Shown here in pieces: positions 22,015 through 29,903 of a stretch of 33,601 bases of DNA (the first letter of the stretch is position 1; every line of letters starts with the position of its first letter). The position numbers and the translations under genes are program-made. Source of the stretch: Luteitalea sp. (GTDB lineage: Bacteria > Acidobacteriota > Vicinamibacteria > Vicinamibacterales > Vicinamibacteraceae); NCBI GenBank assembly GCA_009377605.1, contig WHTT01000070.1:1-33601 (forward strand), in the 5' to 3' direction. Under the pieces are notes generated by a model, which worked only from the letters and a program-made list of their open reading frames with translations, searched no databases and was not told the origin of the DNA.

Positions 22015-23799
22015 ATGATCTCTCGTCGCACCATGTTCGCACTCCTGGCCTGGCCCGCCAGCGCCGCGCTCAGCCATCCCGGACGGTCGGTCGAGGCCGC
22101 CGGGATCCTGGGACAGGGCGTCTCCACGCGCGGCGTCAAGCCGCAGCCGCGCGGCAAGCCTTCCGGCCGTCCCGTCCTGGCGCGCTTCACCGACATTGCC
22201 AAGCAGGCAGGTCTCACCCAGCCCATCGTGTATGGCGGCATCGACACGAAGAGCTACATCCTCGAGGTGGTCGGTTGCGGAGTCGCATTTCTCGACTACG
22301 ACAACGATGGCTGGCTCGACCTGTTCGTACTGAATGGCACTCGTCTAGAAGACGCGCCGCCGGGCACGACCAATCGCCTGTACAAGAACAATCGCGACGG
22401 CACGTTCACGGACGTCACCGAGAACGCGGGGCTGACACGCACGGGTTGGGCGTCGGCGGTCACGGTAGGCGATTACGACAATGACGGCTTCGACGACCTC
22501 TTCGTCACGTATTACGGCCACAACGTGCTCTACCACAACAACGGCGATGGCACGTTTACGGATGTGACCGAGAAGGCCGGCCTGCGCCAGGACGCCGTGC
22601 GCTACGGGTCCGGGTGCACGTGGGTGGACTACGATCGTGACGGCCACCTGGATCTCTTCGTCGCCAGCTATCTCGACACCACACTCGAAGAGCTGCCAAA
22701 ACCGGGCGAGAACACCGACTGCCGCTGGAAGGGCGTGCCCGTGAACTGCGGTCCTCGCGGGCTCCCCACGGGATTCGTGCAGTTGTTCCACAACAATGGC
22801 GACGGCACGTTCAGCGACGTGAGCAAGCAATCTGGCGTTGCGGCGGCGGCGGGATCCTATCCCATGACCGCTGTGGCGGCGGACTACGACAACGACGGCT
22901 GGCCCGACATCTACGTCGCGTGCGACTCGACACCGAGCTGGCTCTTCCGCAACCAACACGATGGCACGTTTCGCGAGGAGGGTCTGGAGCGCGGTGTGGC
23001 GCTCAGCGAAGATGGCATGGAACAGGCCGGCATGGGCGTCGGTATCGGCGACTACGACCTCGACGGCAACCTGGATATCTTCAAGACGCACTTCTCCGAT
23101 GATACGAACGTCCTGTACGCCAACGACGGGAAGGGCTACTTCAACGATGTCACCATCCGCGCCGGCATCGGCGTGGAAACGCGGTACGTGGCCTGGGGCA
23201 CGGGGATGATCGACCTGGACAACGACGGCTTCCCTGACCTGTTCGTGGTGACCGGCAGCGTCTATCCGGAGGTGGAGCGAAAGCTGCCGGACTACCCGTT
23301 CCGCACACCTCGCTTGGTGTTCCGCAACCTGGGCGACGGCAGGTTCGAGGAATTGATTGAGGAAGCGGGGAGCGGGATCGCAGCGGCGCACAGCAGCCGT
23401 GGCTGCGCCTTCGGCGACTTCGACAACGACGGCGACGTGGACATCCTCGTGATGAACATGAACGAGCCACCGTCGCTGCTGCGCAACGACCTCTCCGGCA
23501 ATGGCCATTGGCTGAAAGTGCTTCTCGTGGGCGTCAAGTCGAACCGCAGCGCGATCGGCGCGCGCGTGACCGCGCGCTACGGACGCCGCACTCAAGCGCA
23601 GGAAGTCACGGCCCAATCGAGCTTCTACTCCGCCAACGATCGCCGCTTGCACTTCGGGTTTGGCGCCGAAACCTCCGCAGACCTGACGATTCGGTGGCCC
23701 ACCGGCGAGACGGAGAAGATCCCCAACGTCGCCGCAGACCAGCTCGTCGTGATCCGCGAGGGAGCGGGCATCGCCGAGACACAAAAGTTCAGTAGCTGA
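22015..23799 (+). CDS. CRTAC1 family protein 3 (FG-GAP propeller plus ASPIC/UnbV), Tat-like signal
   Basis: 594 aa. The N-terminus MISRRTMFALLAWPASAAL carries a twin-arginine-like SRRTMF and a hydrophobic stretch. Seven calcium loops follow: DYDNDGWLD, DYDNDGFDD, DYDRDGHLD, DYDNDGWPD, DYDLDGNLD, DLDNDGFPD and DFDNDGDVD. The ASPIC/UnbV domain has SNRSAIGARVTA. It is closest to CRTAC1-1: both share GHNVLYHNNGDGTFTDV, DYDRDGHLDLFVA and a C-x8-CGP pair (here CRWKGVPVNCGP). It ends the same-strand series that begins with the TonB receptor, and a 110-bp gap separates it from the PagL-like gene. The start is fixed by the signal peptide even though no ribosome-binding site is visible in the heptad-repeat leader. 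Confidence 0.88.
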   Translation: MISRRTMFALLAWPASAALSHPGRSVEAAGILGQGVSTRGVKPQPRGKPSGRPVLARFTDIAKQAGLTQPIVYGGIDTKSYILEVVGCGVAFLDYDNDGWLDLFVLNGTRLEDAPPGTTNRLYKNNRDGTFTDVTENAGLTRTGWASAVTVGDYDNDGFDDLFVTYYGHNVLYHNNGDGTFTDVTEKAGLRQDAVRYGSGCTWVDYDRDGHLDLFVASYLDTTLEELPKPGENTDCRWKGVPVNCGPRGLPTGFVQLFHNNGDGTFSDVSKQSGVAAAAGSYPMTAVAADYDNDGWPDIYVACDSTPSWLFRNQHDGTFREEGLERGVALSEDGMEQAGMGVGIGDYDLDGNLDIFKTHFSDDTNVLYANDGKGYFNDVTIRAGIGVETRYVAWGTGMIDLDNDGFPDLFVVTGSVYPEVERKLPDYPFRTPRLVFRNLGDGRFEELIEEAGSGIAAAHSSRGCAFGDFDNDGDVDILVMNMNEPPSLLRNDLSGNGHWLKVLLVGVKSNRSAIGARVTARYGRRTQAQEVTAQSSFYSANDRRLHFGFGAETSADLTIRWPTGETEKIPNVAADQLVVIREGAGIAETQKFSS

Positions 23800-23909
23800 T
23801 TGGCCCCCGTGCGAAACAATGGCCGTAGTGAGTGTCAGGAACGCTGCCGTCCAGAACCAGCTAGACTCAAAGACGGTTTCAATGTTGACGTCACCATGGG
23901 GGATGGTCC

Positions 23910-24611
23910 GTGCGCTTCGTCATGACAATCATCTTGCTATTGCTGGCTCAGAAGGTGGCCGCCCAGCCGGATGCGCCGCTGGGAGCGCCAAGTGGCGTAC
24001 CGACGCCGGCACAGGGCGTCGAGGACGAGGGTTGGGAGTCGGAGGGCCTGCCGGACGGCTCGAGTGAGTGGTCCATCCTTGGCGGCGGGGGCCGCACGGA
24101 CTTACGTGGTGTCTTCGACGATGTCGCAGGTCCGGCGCCCGCGACCCGCGTCGCCCTGTCCGCGTTCCAGTGGAGCCGCGTGCTCACGGCGCCACACGGG
24201 TTCTGGCCGCTGCGCGGACAGCTTCAAATGGGCTTCGAGATCGTGCCGCTGTTGCGCGCTGTGCAAGACCAAGCCGCGCTTGGCTTTGGGGCATCGCCGC
24301 TGTTTCTTCGTTGGCGCTTCGTCGGCTCGCGACATGCACAACCGTATATCGAGGCACTCTCCGGCGTCACACGGACCGACCATCCAATCCCAGAAGGCAC
24401 AACACGCTTCAATTTCTCGAGCAAGGCGGGGATTGGAGCCTGGTTTGCGGTCAGCGAGCGTGTTGGCCTGATGATCGGCTATCGCTTCGACCACGTCTCC
24501 AACGCCAGCCGCCTGCCAATCAACCCCGGCGTCAACTTTCATGAGATTTACGTCGGCCTTTCATGGATTCGCCGGCCTCACCGGGAGGAGGCGGCTGGAA
24601 GCGCCCCGTGA
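23910..24611 (+). CDS. PagL-like acyloxyacyl hydrolase (lipid A 3-O-deacylase family)
   Basis: 233 aa: a signal peptide (about 1-18, FVMTIILLLLAQKVAA-QP), then a 160-residue region with alternating beta-strand character, as expected for a small eight-stranded outer-membrane barrel. The C-terminal part holds the PagL-type signature: HVSN with His195 and Ser197, then NPGVNFHEIYVGLSW with Glu212 as a candidate third catalytic residue. PagL enzymes remove the 3-O-linked acyl chain of lipid A at the outer membrane. GTG 23910 follows GGGGGATGG at 23898-23906; ATG 23922 is an alternative. The Ser-to-Glu spacing is longer than I recall for Pseudomonas PagL, so activity is unproven. No lipid A genes are adjacent. 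Confidence 0.72.
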   Translation: MRFVMTIILLLLAQKVAAQPDAPLGAPSGVPTPAQGVEDEGWESEGLPDGSSEWSILGGGGRTDLRGVFDDVAGPAPATRVALSAFQWSRVLTAPHGFWPLRGQLQMGFEIVPLLRAVQDQAALGFGASPLFLRWRFVGSRHAQPYIEALSGVTRTDHPIPEGTTRFNFSSKAGIGAWFAVSERVGLMIGYRFDHVSNASRLPINPGVNFHEIYVGLSWIRRPHREEAAGSAP

Positions 24612-24688
24612 GGCGGGCGCAAAAATGAGCCGGGAGGCCCATGACCGGGTAGAATGTCTCCCGTCGGCACGACACCAGGAGCGCGCCC

Positions 24689-25555
24689 ATGCGATGGCAG
24701 CGACAACGCCGGAGTGAGAACGTCGAGGACCGCCGCGGCCGGCGCGTTGCCATGGGTGGACGCGCCGGCGGCGTAGGCCTCGGCGGTCTTGTGCTGCTCA
24801 TGGCGGTCGGCTATCTCGTCGGCGGGGATCCGCTCGCCTTGCTGCGGGAGGGCACGCCCACCTCGACACAGGTCGATACCGGTCCGTCCGGCGGCTCTCC
24901 CCCGCCGGACGACGAGGCGTCACGGTTCATTGGGGCGGTGCTTGGCAGCACGGAAGATGTCTGGGGTGCGCGCTTCCAAGAGATGGGCCAGCGCTACGCA
25001 GAGCCACGGCTCGTGCTGTTCTCGGATGCCGTGTCCTCCGCATGCGGCATGACCTCCTCGGCTGTCGGCCCCTTCTACTGTCCGCCGGATCAACAGGTCT
25101 ATATCGATCTGAGCTTCTATCGTGACCTCGCGCAGCGATTCGGCGCACCTGGTGACTTCGCGCAGGCCTACGTGGTGGCACACGAAGTCGGCCATCACGT
25201 TCAGAATCTGCTCGGCATCGCTGAGCGCGTCGACACGCTGCGCAGACAGAGCAGCGAGGTGGACGCCAATCAACTGTCCGTGCGCCAGGAGCTGCAAGCC
25301 GACTGCTTCGCCGGGGTGTGGGGGCACCATGTGGCGCAGGCAACGAGCGGCATGCAGCTCGAGGAAGGCGACGTGGAAGAAGGCCTCGCGGCGGCCGCAG
25401 CCATCGGCGACGACCGCCTGCAGCGCCAGTCGCAGGGCGAGGTGACGCCAGAAACGTGGACGCACGGATCGTCGGAGCAACGCGCCACCTGGTTGCGCCG
25501 TGGCCTGAGCAGCGGACGCGTGGCCGACTGCGACACTTTCCAAGCGGGCTCCTGA
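24689..25555 (+). CDS. ypfJ: YpfJ-family neutral zinc metallopeptidase
   Basis: 288 aa. The basic N-terminus MRWQRQRRSENVEDRRG is typical of the family and precedes one membrane helix (about 28-46), anchoring a periplasmic catalytic domain. Landmarks are YVVAHEVGHHVQNLLG with zinc ligands His165 and His169 and catalytic Glu166, the CGMTSSAVGPFYCPPDQQVYIDLSF region (119-143, Cys119 and Cys131 probably paired), and RQELQADCFAGVWGH supplying the third ligand region. The length is normal. AGGAG stands about 8 nt before ATG 24689. A possible -10 TAGAAT is at 24650-24655 but lacks a convincing -35. The physiological substrate is not established. It ends 8 bp from the convergent PIG-L gene. Confidence 0.92.
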   Translation: MRWQRQRRSENVEDRRGRRVAMGGRAGGVGLGGLVLLMAVGYLVGGDPLALLREGTPTSTQVDTGPSGGSPPPDDEASRFIGAVLGSTEDVWGARFQEMGQRYAEPRLVLFSDAVSSACGMTSSAVGPFYCPPDQQVYIDLSFYRDLAQRFGAPGDFAQAYVVAHEVGHHVQNLLGIAERVDTLRRQSSEVDANQLSVRQELQADCFAGVWGHHVAQATSGMQLEEGDVEEGLAAAAAIGDDRLQRQSQGEVTPETWTHGSSEQRATWLRRGLSSGRVADCDTFQAGS

Positions 25556-25563
25556 GCGTCTCC

Positions 25564-26397
25564 TTAGCGGCCTATCATGTCTGGAATCCCCTCGTGATAC
25601 CGAAACGCTTCGACCGGCGTGCCGTCGCGCTGCGTCATGCGTTGCTGCAGACGCTCTCTCACGAGTGCCTCCTGCTCCGCTGACAGCTTCGGGCCAACAT
25701 ACTTGTTCTGGCCCTCGGGTCCCCATTGGCTCGTGTAGCGTGTGGCGGCGTTGATCTTCTTGTCCACGTGCCCGCTGATGTCGACCCACGTATCCGGGTC
25801 GCCACTGTCGTAGAAGAGATACTCCTCGATCTGATGGGGCTGCAGCCCATGGTTGACGAGGTGGCCGGTATAGAGCAGGGGCCACTCGGCCGCACGTGCG
25901 GCGTCGGCTGCCAGGTAGGCAGCGGCGCGGTGGTCCGACTTGTGCCAGCGCTGCCCCTCCTTGCCGGGGTCGAACGCCATCACGGCGTTCGGGCGAAGGC
26001 GTCGAATGTGGAAGACAATGCGCTCGATGACCTCTTCCTGATCCGCGTACTCGAGCCGGCCGTCGTCGTATCCGAGGTTGATGTAGTTCTCCTGAGGAAT
26101 GCCAACCTCGGCGAGCGCGTTCGTCTCTTCCTGGCGGCGGATCTTCGCCAGCGCAATACGCGAGAGCGCGGGATCCTTCGTTCCCACGTTTCCAAGCGTC
26201 AGGAGCATGACGTGGACGTCGTTGCCGTTGGCTTTTAGAAGCGAGAGCGTGCCGTGTGATTGCGAGTCATCATCCGGGTGAGCACCGATGAGCAGGATCG
26301 TCTTGCCGGTCCACTGTTCCACCGGAACCTTGGGCTGGGCGTTGACCGTTGCGAAAGGCGATAGCAGAAAGATGCTGAGCAGAGTGAGTTTCTTCAT
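25564..26397 (-). CDS. Exported PIG-L/LmbE-family deacetylase
   Basis: 277 aa with a Sec signal peptide (1-20, ending TVNA-QP), so it acts outside the cytoplasm, unlike MshB or BshB. The zinc site is complete: AHPDDD (His40, Asp42-44) and HKSDHRAA (His152, Asp155, His156). Family members deacetylate N-acetylglucosamine-type sugars; the substrate here is unknown, and the position near carbohydrate genes (aldose epimerase, GH97) hints at a sugar derivative. It is transcribed away from the epimerase repeats and converges on ypfJ. TAA is at 25564-25566. Confidence 0.9.
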   Translation of the reverse strand: MKKLTLLSIFLLSPFATVNAQPKVPVEQWTGKTILLIGAHPDDDSQSHGTLSLLKANGNDVHVMLLTLGNVGTKDPALSRIALAKIRRQEETNALAEVGIPQENYINLGYDDGRLEYADQEEVIERIVFHIRRLRPNAVMAFDPGKEGQRWHKSDHRAAAYLAADAARAAEWPLLYTGHLVNHGLQPHQIEEYLFYDSGDPDTWVDISGHVDKKINAATRYTSQWGPEGQNKYVGPKLSAEQEALVRERLQQRMTQRDGTPVEAFRYHEGIPDMIGR

Positions 26398-26448
26398 GAT
26401 CGTCTCGGTCTGTCTGTCAAACGTTGTCTAGCCGTGGAAACCAGAAAC

Positions 26449-26550
26449 GGCCGCCTCGGCGAGATTACGGCCGCCTCGGCGAGGCGGCCCTACCACGATG
26501 GTCGGGCGCGTTCGCCGAACGCGCCGTGCGTGCCCTGAGCGGAGTCGAAG
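26449..26550. repeat. Repeat cluster in inverted orientation between PIG-L and aldose epimerase genes
   Basis: A partial copy, GGCCGCCTCGGCGAG (26449-26463), is followed by the full hairpin GGCCGCCTCGGCGAGGCGGCC plus CTACC (26469-26494), then GGCGCGTTC-GCC-GAACGCGCC (26505-26525). Next is a GCCCTGAGCGGAGTCGAAGGGC palindrome-like unit (about 26532-26553) that reaches the epimerase stop codon. The last unit resembles a CCCTGAGC...GTCGAAGGG repeat common in other bacterial genomes. The 155-bp gap (26398-26552) holds no gene. Confidence 0.85.
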
Positions 26551-26552
26551 GG

Positions 26553-27671
26553 CTAGAACCCGCTGGGCCGCAGCCAGAAGCTCTCTTCCCAAGCTCCGCC
26601 TGGAGGCACGCTTTGGAGCTCGTGGTAGAGGCCTCGATGAGCGAGGTTCATCGAGTTCGTGATCCCGGCCATCGGCTCGATCGCCACGGTTCCACGGCGC
26701 TGCTGCGCGGCCAGTATAGGCGCGGCAGCACCACCAGCCCCTCGACCAGGCTGGTCGCGCGGCGGTTGCACCAGGATCAACACGGTCTTGTATTTTCGAC
26801 CGAGCAACACGTCGAGGCGTTGTCGTTTTCCGATGAGGCTCACTAGGCTTCGGCCCTCCGCATCACGCTCGAGATCGCTGAAGATGTCATCCAGGCGCAC
26901 GTCGCTCACCGCCACGTTCTTGGGATCCGGCAAGATATCGGTGATCGGCTGCGTCTCGCCGGTCGGAATGGTTCGGTCGTCGAGGCGCCAGTGGGTCTTC
27001 GCCCCGATCGAAAGCCTCCACTCGTCACGATCCGAATCCGTCAACTGGAAGTACGGGTGAAAGCCGAGCGCGACCGGCATCGGTTCGTTGCTCATATTGT
27101 CGAGGCGAGCTCTGACCTCCAACATGCCATCAAACAACCGGTATGTGATGGTCACCGTGTGGGCAAAGGGAAACTGTTTCATGTATCTGGGGTTCCGATA
27201 GAAGTCGAGCCTGCCCGTAACCGTCGCTCCGGTTGCATTGGCCTTCGCTTCCACCAACCTCCACTCCACAGCGTTCCGCACGAAACCGTGAATTGGAATG
27301 GCATCGCTGCCCGTGTTCCCAAGGCCTGTGTCGAAGCTGTACTTCTGCCCGTTGGCGTAGAAGGCCTGCTCGTCGAGCCGGTTCGCATATGGCCAGAGCA
27401 AGGGAATCCCGCTCAAGCCAGGACGTGCGCGAAAGTCGTCCAGCGTGGCAAACGTCTTGCGGATTACGTCCTGCCCGTTGACCACCATCTCATAGGCGTT
27501 GTTCATCGTCTTCAGCACCGAGACCCTGATCTTCGCCTGGCTGTCGTGCAACTCGACGATGTCGTTCGACTGTCGGATCGCGTACCGGCCCTGGGCCGCA
27601 GCGGTCATCGACATGGCCAGTGTCGCGGAGACAACGAGACTCACAACGAGTACGTAGAAATGGGGCTTCAT
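26553..27671 (-). CDS. Exported aldose 1-epimerase (galactose mutarotase family)
   Basis: About 372 aa from ATG 27671, which has a purine-rich GAGAGGCAGG upstream and starts a signal peptide (1-27, ending TAAAQ). The frame is open 19 codons further upstream, but that extension lacks signal-peptide character. Mutarotase landmarks are PYANRL (94-99), IHGFVRN with His128, GFHPYF with His205, and a C-terminal IEPMAG supplying the likely catalytic Glu. It interconverts alpha and beta anomers of sugars, presumably in the periplasm. A Gly/Ala/Arg/Gln-rich insert (DQPGRGAGGAAAPILAAQQ) lies between the last conserved strands. It is divergent from the GH97 gene, which fits handling of released monosaccharides. 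Confidence 0.88.
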   Translation of the reverse strand: MKPHFYVLVVSLVVSATLAMSMTAAAQGRYAIRQSNDIVELHDSQAKIRVSVLKTMNNAYEMVVNGQDVIRKTFATLDDFRARPGLSGIPLLWPYANRLDEQAFYANGQKYSFDTGLGNTGSDAIPIHGFVRNAVEWRLVEAKANATGATVTGRLDFYRNPRYMKQFPFAHTVTITYRLFDGMLEVRARLDNMSNEPMPVALGFHPYFQLTDSDRDEWRLSIGAKTHWRLDDRTIPTGETQPITDILPDPKNVAVSDVRLDDIFSDLERDAEGRSLVSLIGKRQRLDVLLGRKYKTVLILVQPPRDQPGRGAGGAAAPILAAQQRRGTVAIEPMAGITNSMNLAHRGLYHELQSVPPGGAWEESFWLRPSGF

Positions 27672-27699
27672 TGCCTGCCTCTCGAGGGACCGCCCGTGG

Positions 27700-27728
27700 T
27701 TGGGGGCGAGTCCAGGTCCGGGTAACAT
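27700..27728 (+). promoter_or_regulatory. Possible promoter for the GH97 gene
   Basis: TTGGGG (27700-27705) and TAACAT (27723-27728) are 17 bp apart in the 120-bp divergent gap between the epimerase and GH97 genes. The matches to consensus are partial (3/6 and 4/6), so support is modest. Confidence 0.3.
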
Positions 27729-27791
27729 AGCATGCGTCCGCAGTCAGTTCAGCCCCCGGCATCGGCATGGCTGCGGTGAAAGGAGCTGATC

Positions 27792-29846
27792 GTGGTAGCC
27801 CGCGTATGGCAAGGCGTAACAAGAGCGGCCGTTCTGTCGCTCTTGATTCTCGCCGCGCAATGGTCGGGGCCTGAAGCGGGATCGAGGCAGGTCGACGCTG
27901 TGGCTGACGTGAGCTCGACGGCGTCGGTCGTCCTCGACTCCCCGAACGGAAACAGCCGTGTCGTCGTCGGATTGTGCGAGGTGGCCGGCAAGCCGGGAGT
28001 GGCCTGCTACGACGTGTCCTGGCGCGGGACGATGGTGATTCGGCGTGCCACGCTGGGCGTCGACCTGGTCGACAGCGAGCCGCTCGGAAGCAATCTCGCG
28101 ATCGTCGAGGTTGCGCGCCGTCAGGGCGACATGCGTTATCCAGTCTATCCGGGCAAGTCGAGCATGGCCCGCGATCACTACCGCGAGGCGGTCATCTCTC
28201 TGGAAGAGCGGACAGCGCCGCATCGGCGTCTGGATGTCCACTTTCGTGCGTACGACGATGGTGTGGCCTTCCGATACAGGTTTCCCGAGCAACCTGGGAT
28301 GACAACGCTCACTATCGGCGAGGAGCGCTCCACCTTTGCCTTCGACGGCGAGCCCGAAGCCCACATTTTGCCACTCGACACGTTCACAACGCCGTATGAG
28401 GTCCGCTATCAACGCATCCCGCTGAAAGATGTCTCGCCAGATGCGCTGCTCGGTCTCCCACTGCTCCTAGAACATCCGAACGGAATTTGGACTGCACTGA
28501 CGGAAGCAAACCTGACCGACTATGCGGCAATGTACGTCACGGCCATCGACGGTCGCCCGGGCGCCCTGACTAGCCGTCTCTCCCCGCGGCCGGACGAACC
28601 TCGGGTCAAGGTGAAGGCGAAAGCCCCACACGTCTCGCCCTGGCGTGTGTTGATGATGGCGGACGACCCAGGACGCTTGATTGAATCGAACCTGGTTTTG
28701 AACCTGAACGACCCGAGCGTCATCGAAGACACCTCGTGGATCAAACCGGGTAAGACGACCTTTCCCTGGTGGAACGGGTACGAGCTGGGAGACGCCGGCT
28801 TCCGCGGCGGCCTGAACACGCAGACGATGAAGCACTACATCGATTTCTGCGCGGAGACTGGCATCGAGTATCACTCGTTGGACGGTCTCGAACGGGCCTG
28901 GTACGACGGCCCGATCAACCCGTATCAAGGGGCGGACATCACGACAAGTGTGCCGGAGATCGACCTCCCAGAGGTGATCGAATACGCGCGCCAACGCGGC
29001 GTGCGTTTGCGCCTGTGGATGCACTGGGAAGCGGCAAGAGCGCACATGAAGACCGCGTTTCCCGTGTACGAGCGCTGGGGCATCGAGGGTGTCATGCTGG
29101 ACTTCATGAACCGCGACGACCAGGAGATGGTCAGGTTCCTGCACGAGGCGATTCAACTGGCGGCCAAGCACCGGCTCACCGTGACGTTACACGGTGCGGC
29201 GAAACCAACCGGGCTGCGCCGCACATACCCGAACCTGCTCACGAGCGAGGCGGTCATGAATCTCGAGTACAACAAATGGGACGCGGAGGGTATCTCCCCG
29301 AAGCATGAGCTGACGGTGCCGTTCGTTCGAATGCTGGCAGGCCCGCTCGACTTTCACCAAGGCTCGTTTCGCCACGTATGGCCGCGTGCCTACACGCCAC
29401 GACGGATCGCGCCTGTGGTGCAGGGCACCCGCGCGCGGGCCCTGGCAAGCTACGTCGTGCTCGAGAACCACCTGCCGATGGTCGCGGATTACCCGGCGGC
29501 CTATCGCCACCAGCAGGGACTCGCGCTGCTGGCCGAGATCCCGGCAACATGGGATGACACGCGGGTCGTGAGCGGGGCCGTCGGCCAGTACATCACGATT
29601 GCGCGGCGGAGCGGCGAGCTGTGGTATGTAGGAAGCATGACCGACGGCGCCGGGCGGAAGCTGACCATCCCGTTGGACTTCCTCGGCCCCGGGCAATTCG
29701 TCGCCGAGGTGTACGCCGACGATCTCGATGCTCCAGACGAGCCATCGAAACTGACGCGCCGGCGGCTCCAGGTCTCTGCCGCGGACAGGCTCCGGGCCGA
29801 GCTGGCGCCAGCCGGCGGCCAGGTCATTCGCTTGGCCCCCAGATAG
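27792..29846 (+). CDS. Glycoside hydrolase family 97, probable retaining type
   Basis: 684 aa: a signal peptide (about 1-30), an N-terminal beta-sandwich (about 45-290), a TIM barrel (about 300-575, from FPWWNGYELGDAGFRGG) and a C-terminal beta domain. Asp437 in GIEGVMLDFMNRDDQE sits where retaining GH97 alpha-galactosidases have the nucleophile; inverting SusB-type enzymes lack it. Glu492 in MNLEYNKW lies 55 residues on, the same spacing as the nucleophile/acid-base pair I recall for Bacteroides BT1871 (415/470). Expected substrate: alpha-galactosides or alpha-glucosides. GTG 27792 follows AGGAG at 27781-27785 with good spacing. It is divergent from the mutarotase gene. No SusC/SusD pair is adjacent. 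Confidence 0.92.
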   Translation: MVARVWQGVTRAAVLSLLILAAQWSGPEAGSRQVDAVADVSSTASVVLDSPNGNSRVVVGLCEVAGKPGVACYDVSWRGTMVIRRATLGVDLVDSEPLGSNLAIVEVARRQGDMRYPVYPGKSSMARDHYREAVISLEERTAPHRRLDVHFRAYDDGVAFRYRFPEQPGMTTLTIGEERSTFAFDGEPEAHILPLDTFTTPYEVRYQRIPLKDVSPDALLGLPLLLEHPNGIWTALTEANLTDYAAMYVTAIDGRPGALTSRLSPRPDEPRVKVKAKAPHVSPWRVLMMADDPGRLIESNLVLNLNDPSVIEDTSWIKPGKTTFPWWNGYELGDAGFRGGLNTQTMKHYIDFCAETGIEYHSLDGLERAWYDGPINPYQGADITTSVPEIDLPEVIEYARQRGVRLRLWMHWEAARAHMKTAFPVYERWGIEGVMLDFMNRDDQEMVRFLHEAIQLAAKHRLTVTLHGAAKPTGLRRTYPNLLTSEAVMNLEYNKWDAEGISPKHELTVPFVRMLAGPLDFHQGSFRHVWPRAYTPRRIAPVVQGTRARALASYVVLENHLPMVADYPAAYRHQQGLALLAEIPATWDDTRVVSGAVGQYITIARRSGELWYVGSMTDGAGRKLTIPLDFLGPGQFVAEVYADDLDAPDEPSKLTRRRLQVSAADRLRAELAPAGGQVIRLAPR

Positions 29847-29859
29847 GGTCCTCTTCAGC

Positions 29860-29879
29860 GCCCGACCTGAGGGTCGGGC
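29860..29879. repeat. GCCCGACC-TGAG-GGTCGGGC hairpin after the GH97 gene
   Basis: A perfect 8-4-8 inverted repeat begins 13 nt after the GH97 stop and is followed by CTTACGG rather than a T-run. It is a copy of the family at 122-141 and 6764-6783. It may end or stabilise the GH97 transcript. Confidence 0.75.
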
Positions 29880-29903
29880 TTACGGTGCGTACGGAGTCGA
29901 TGT

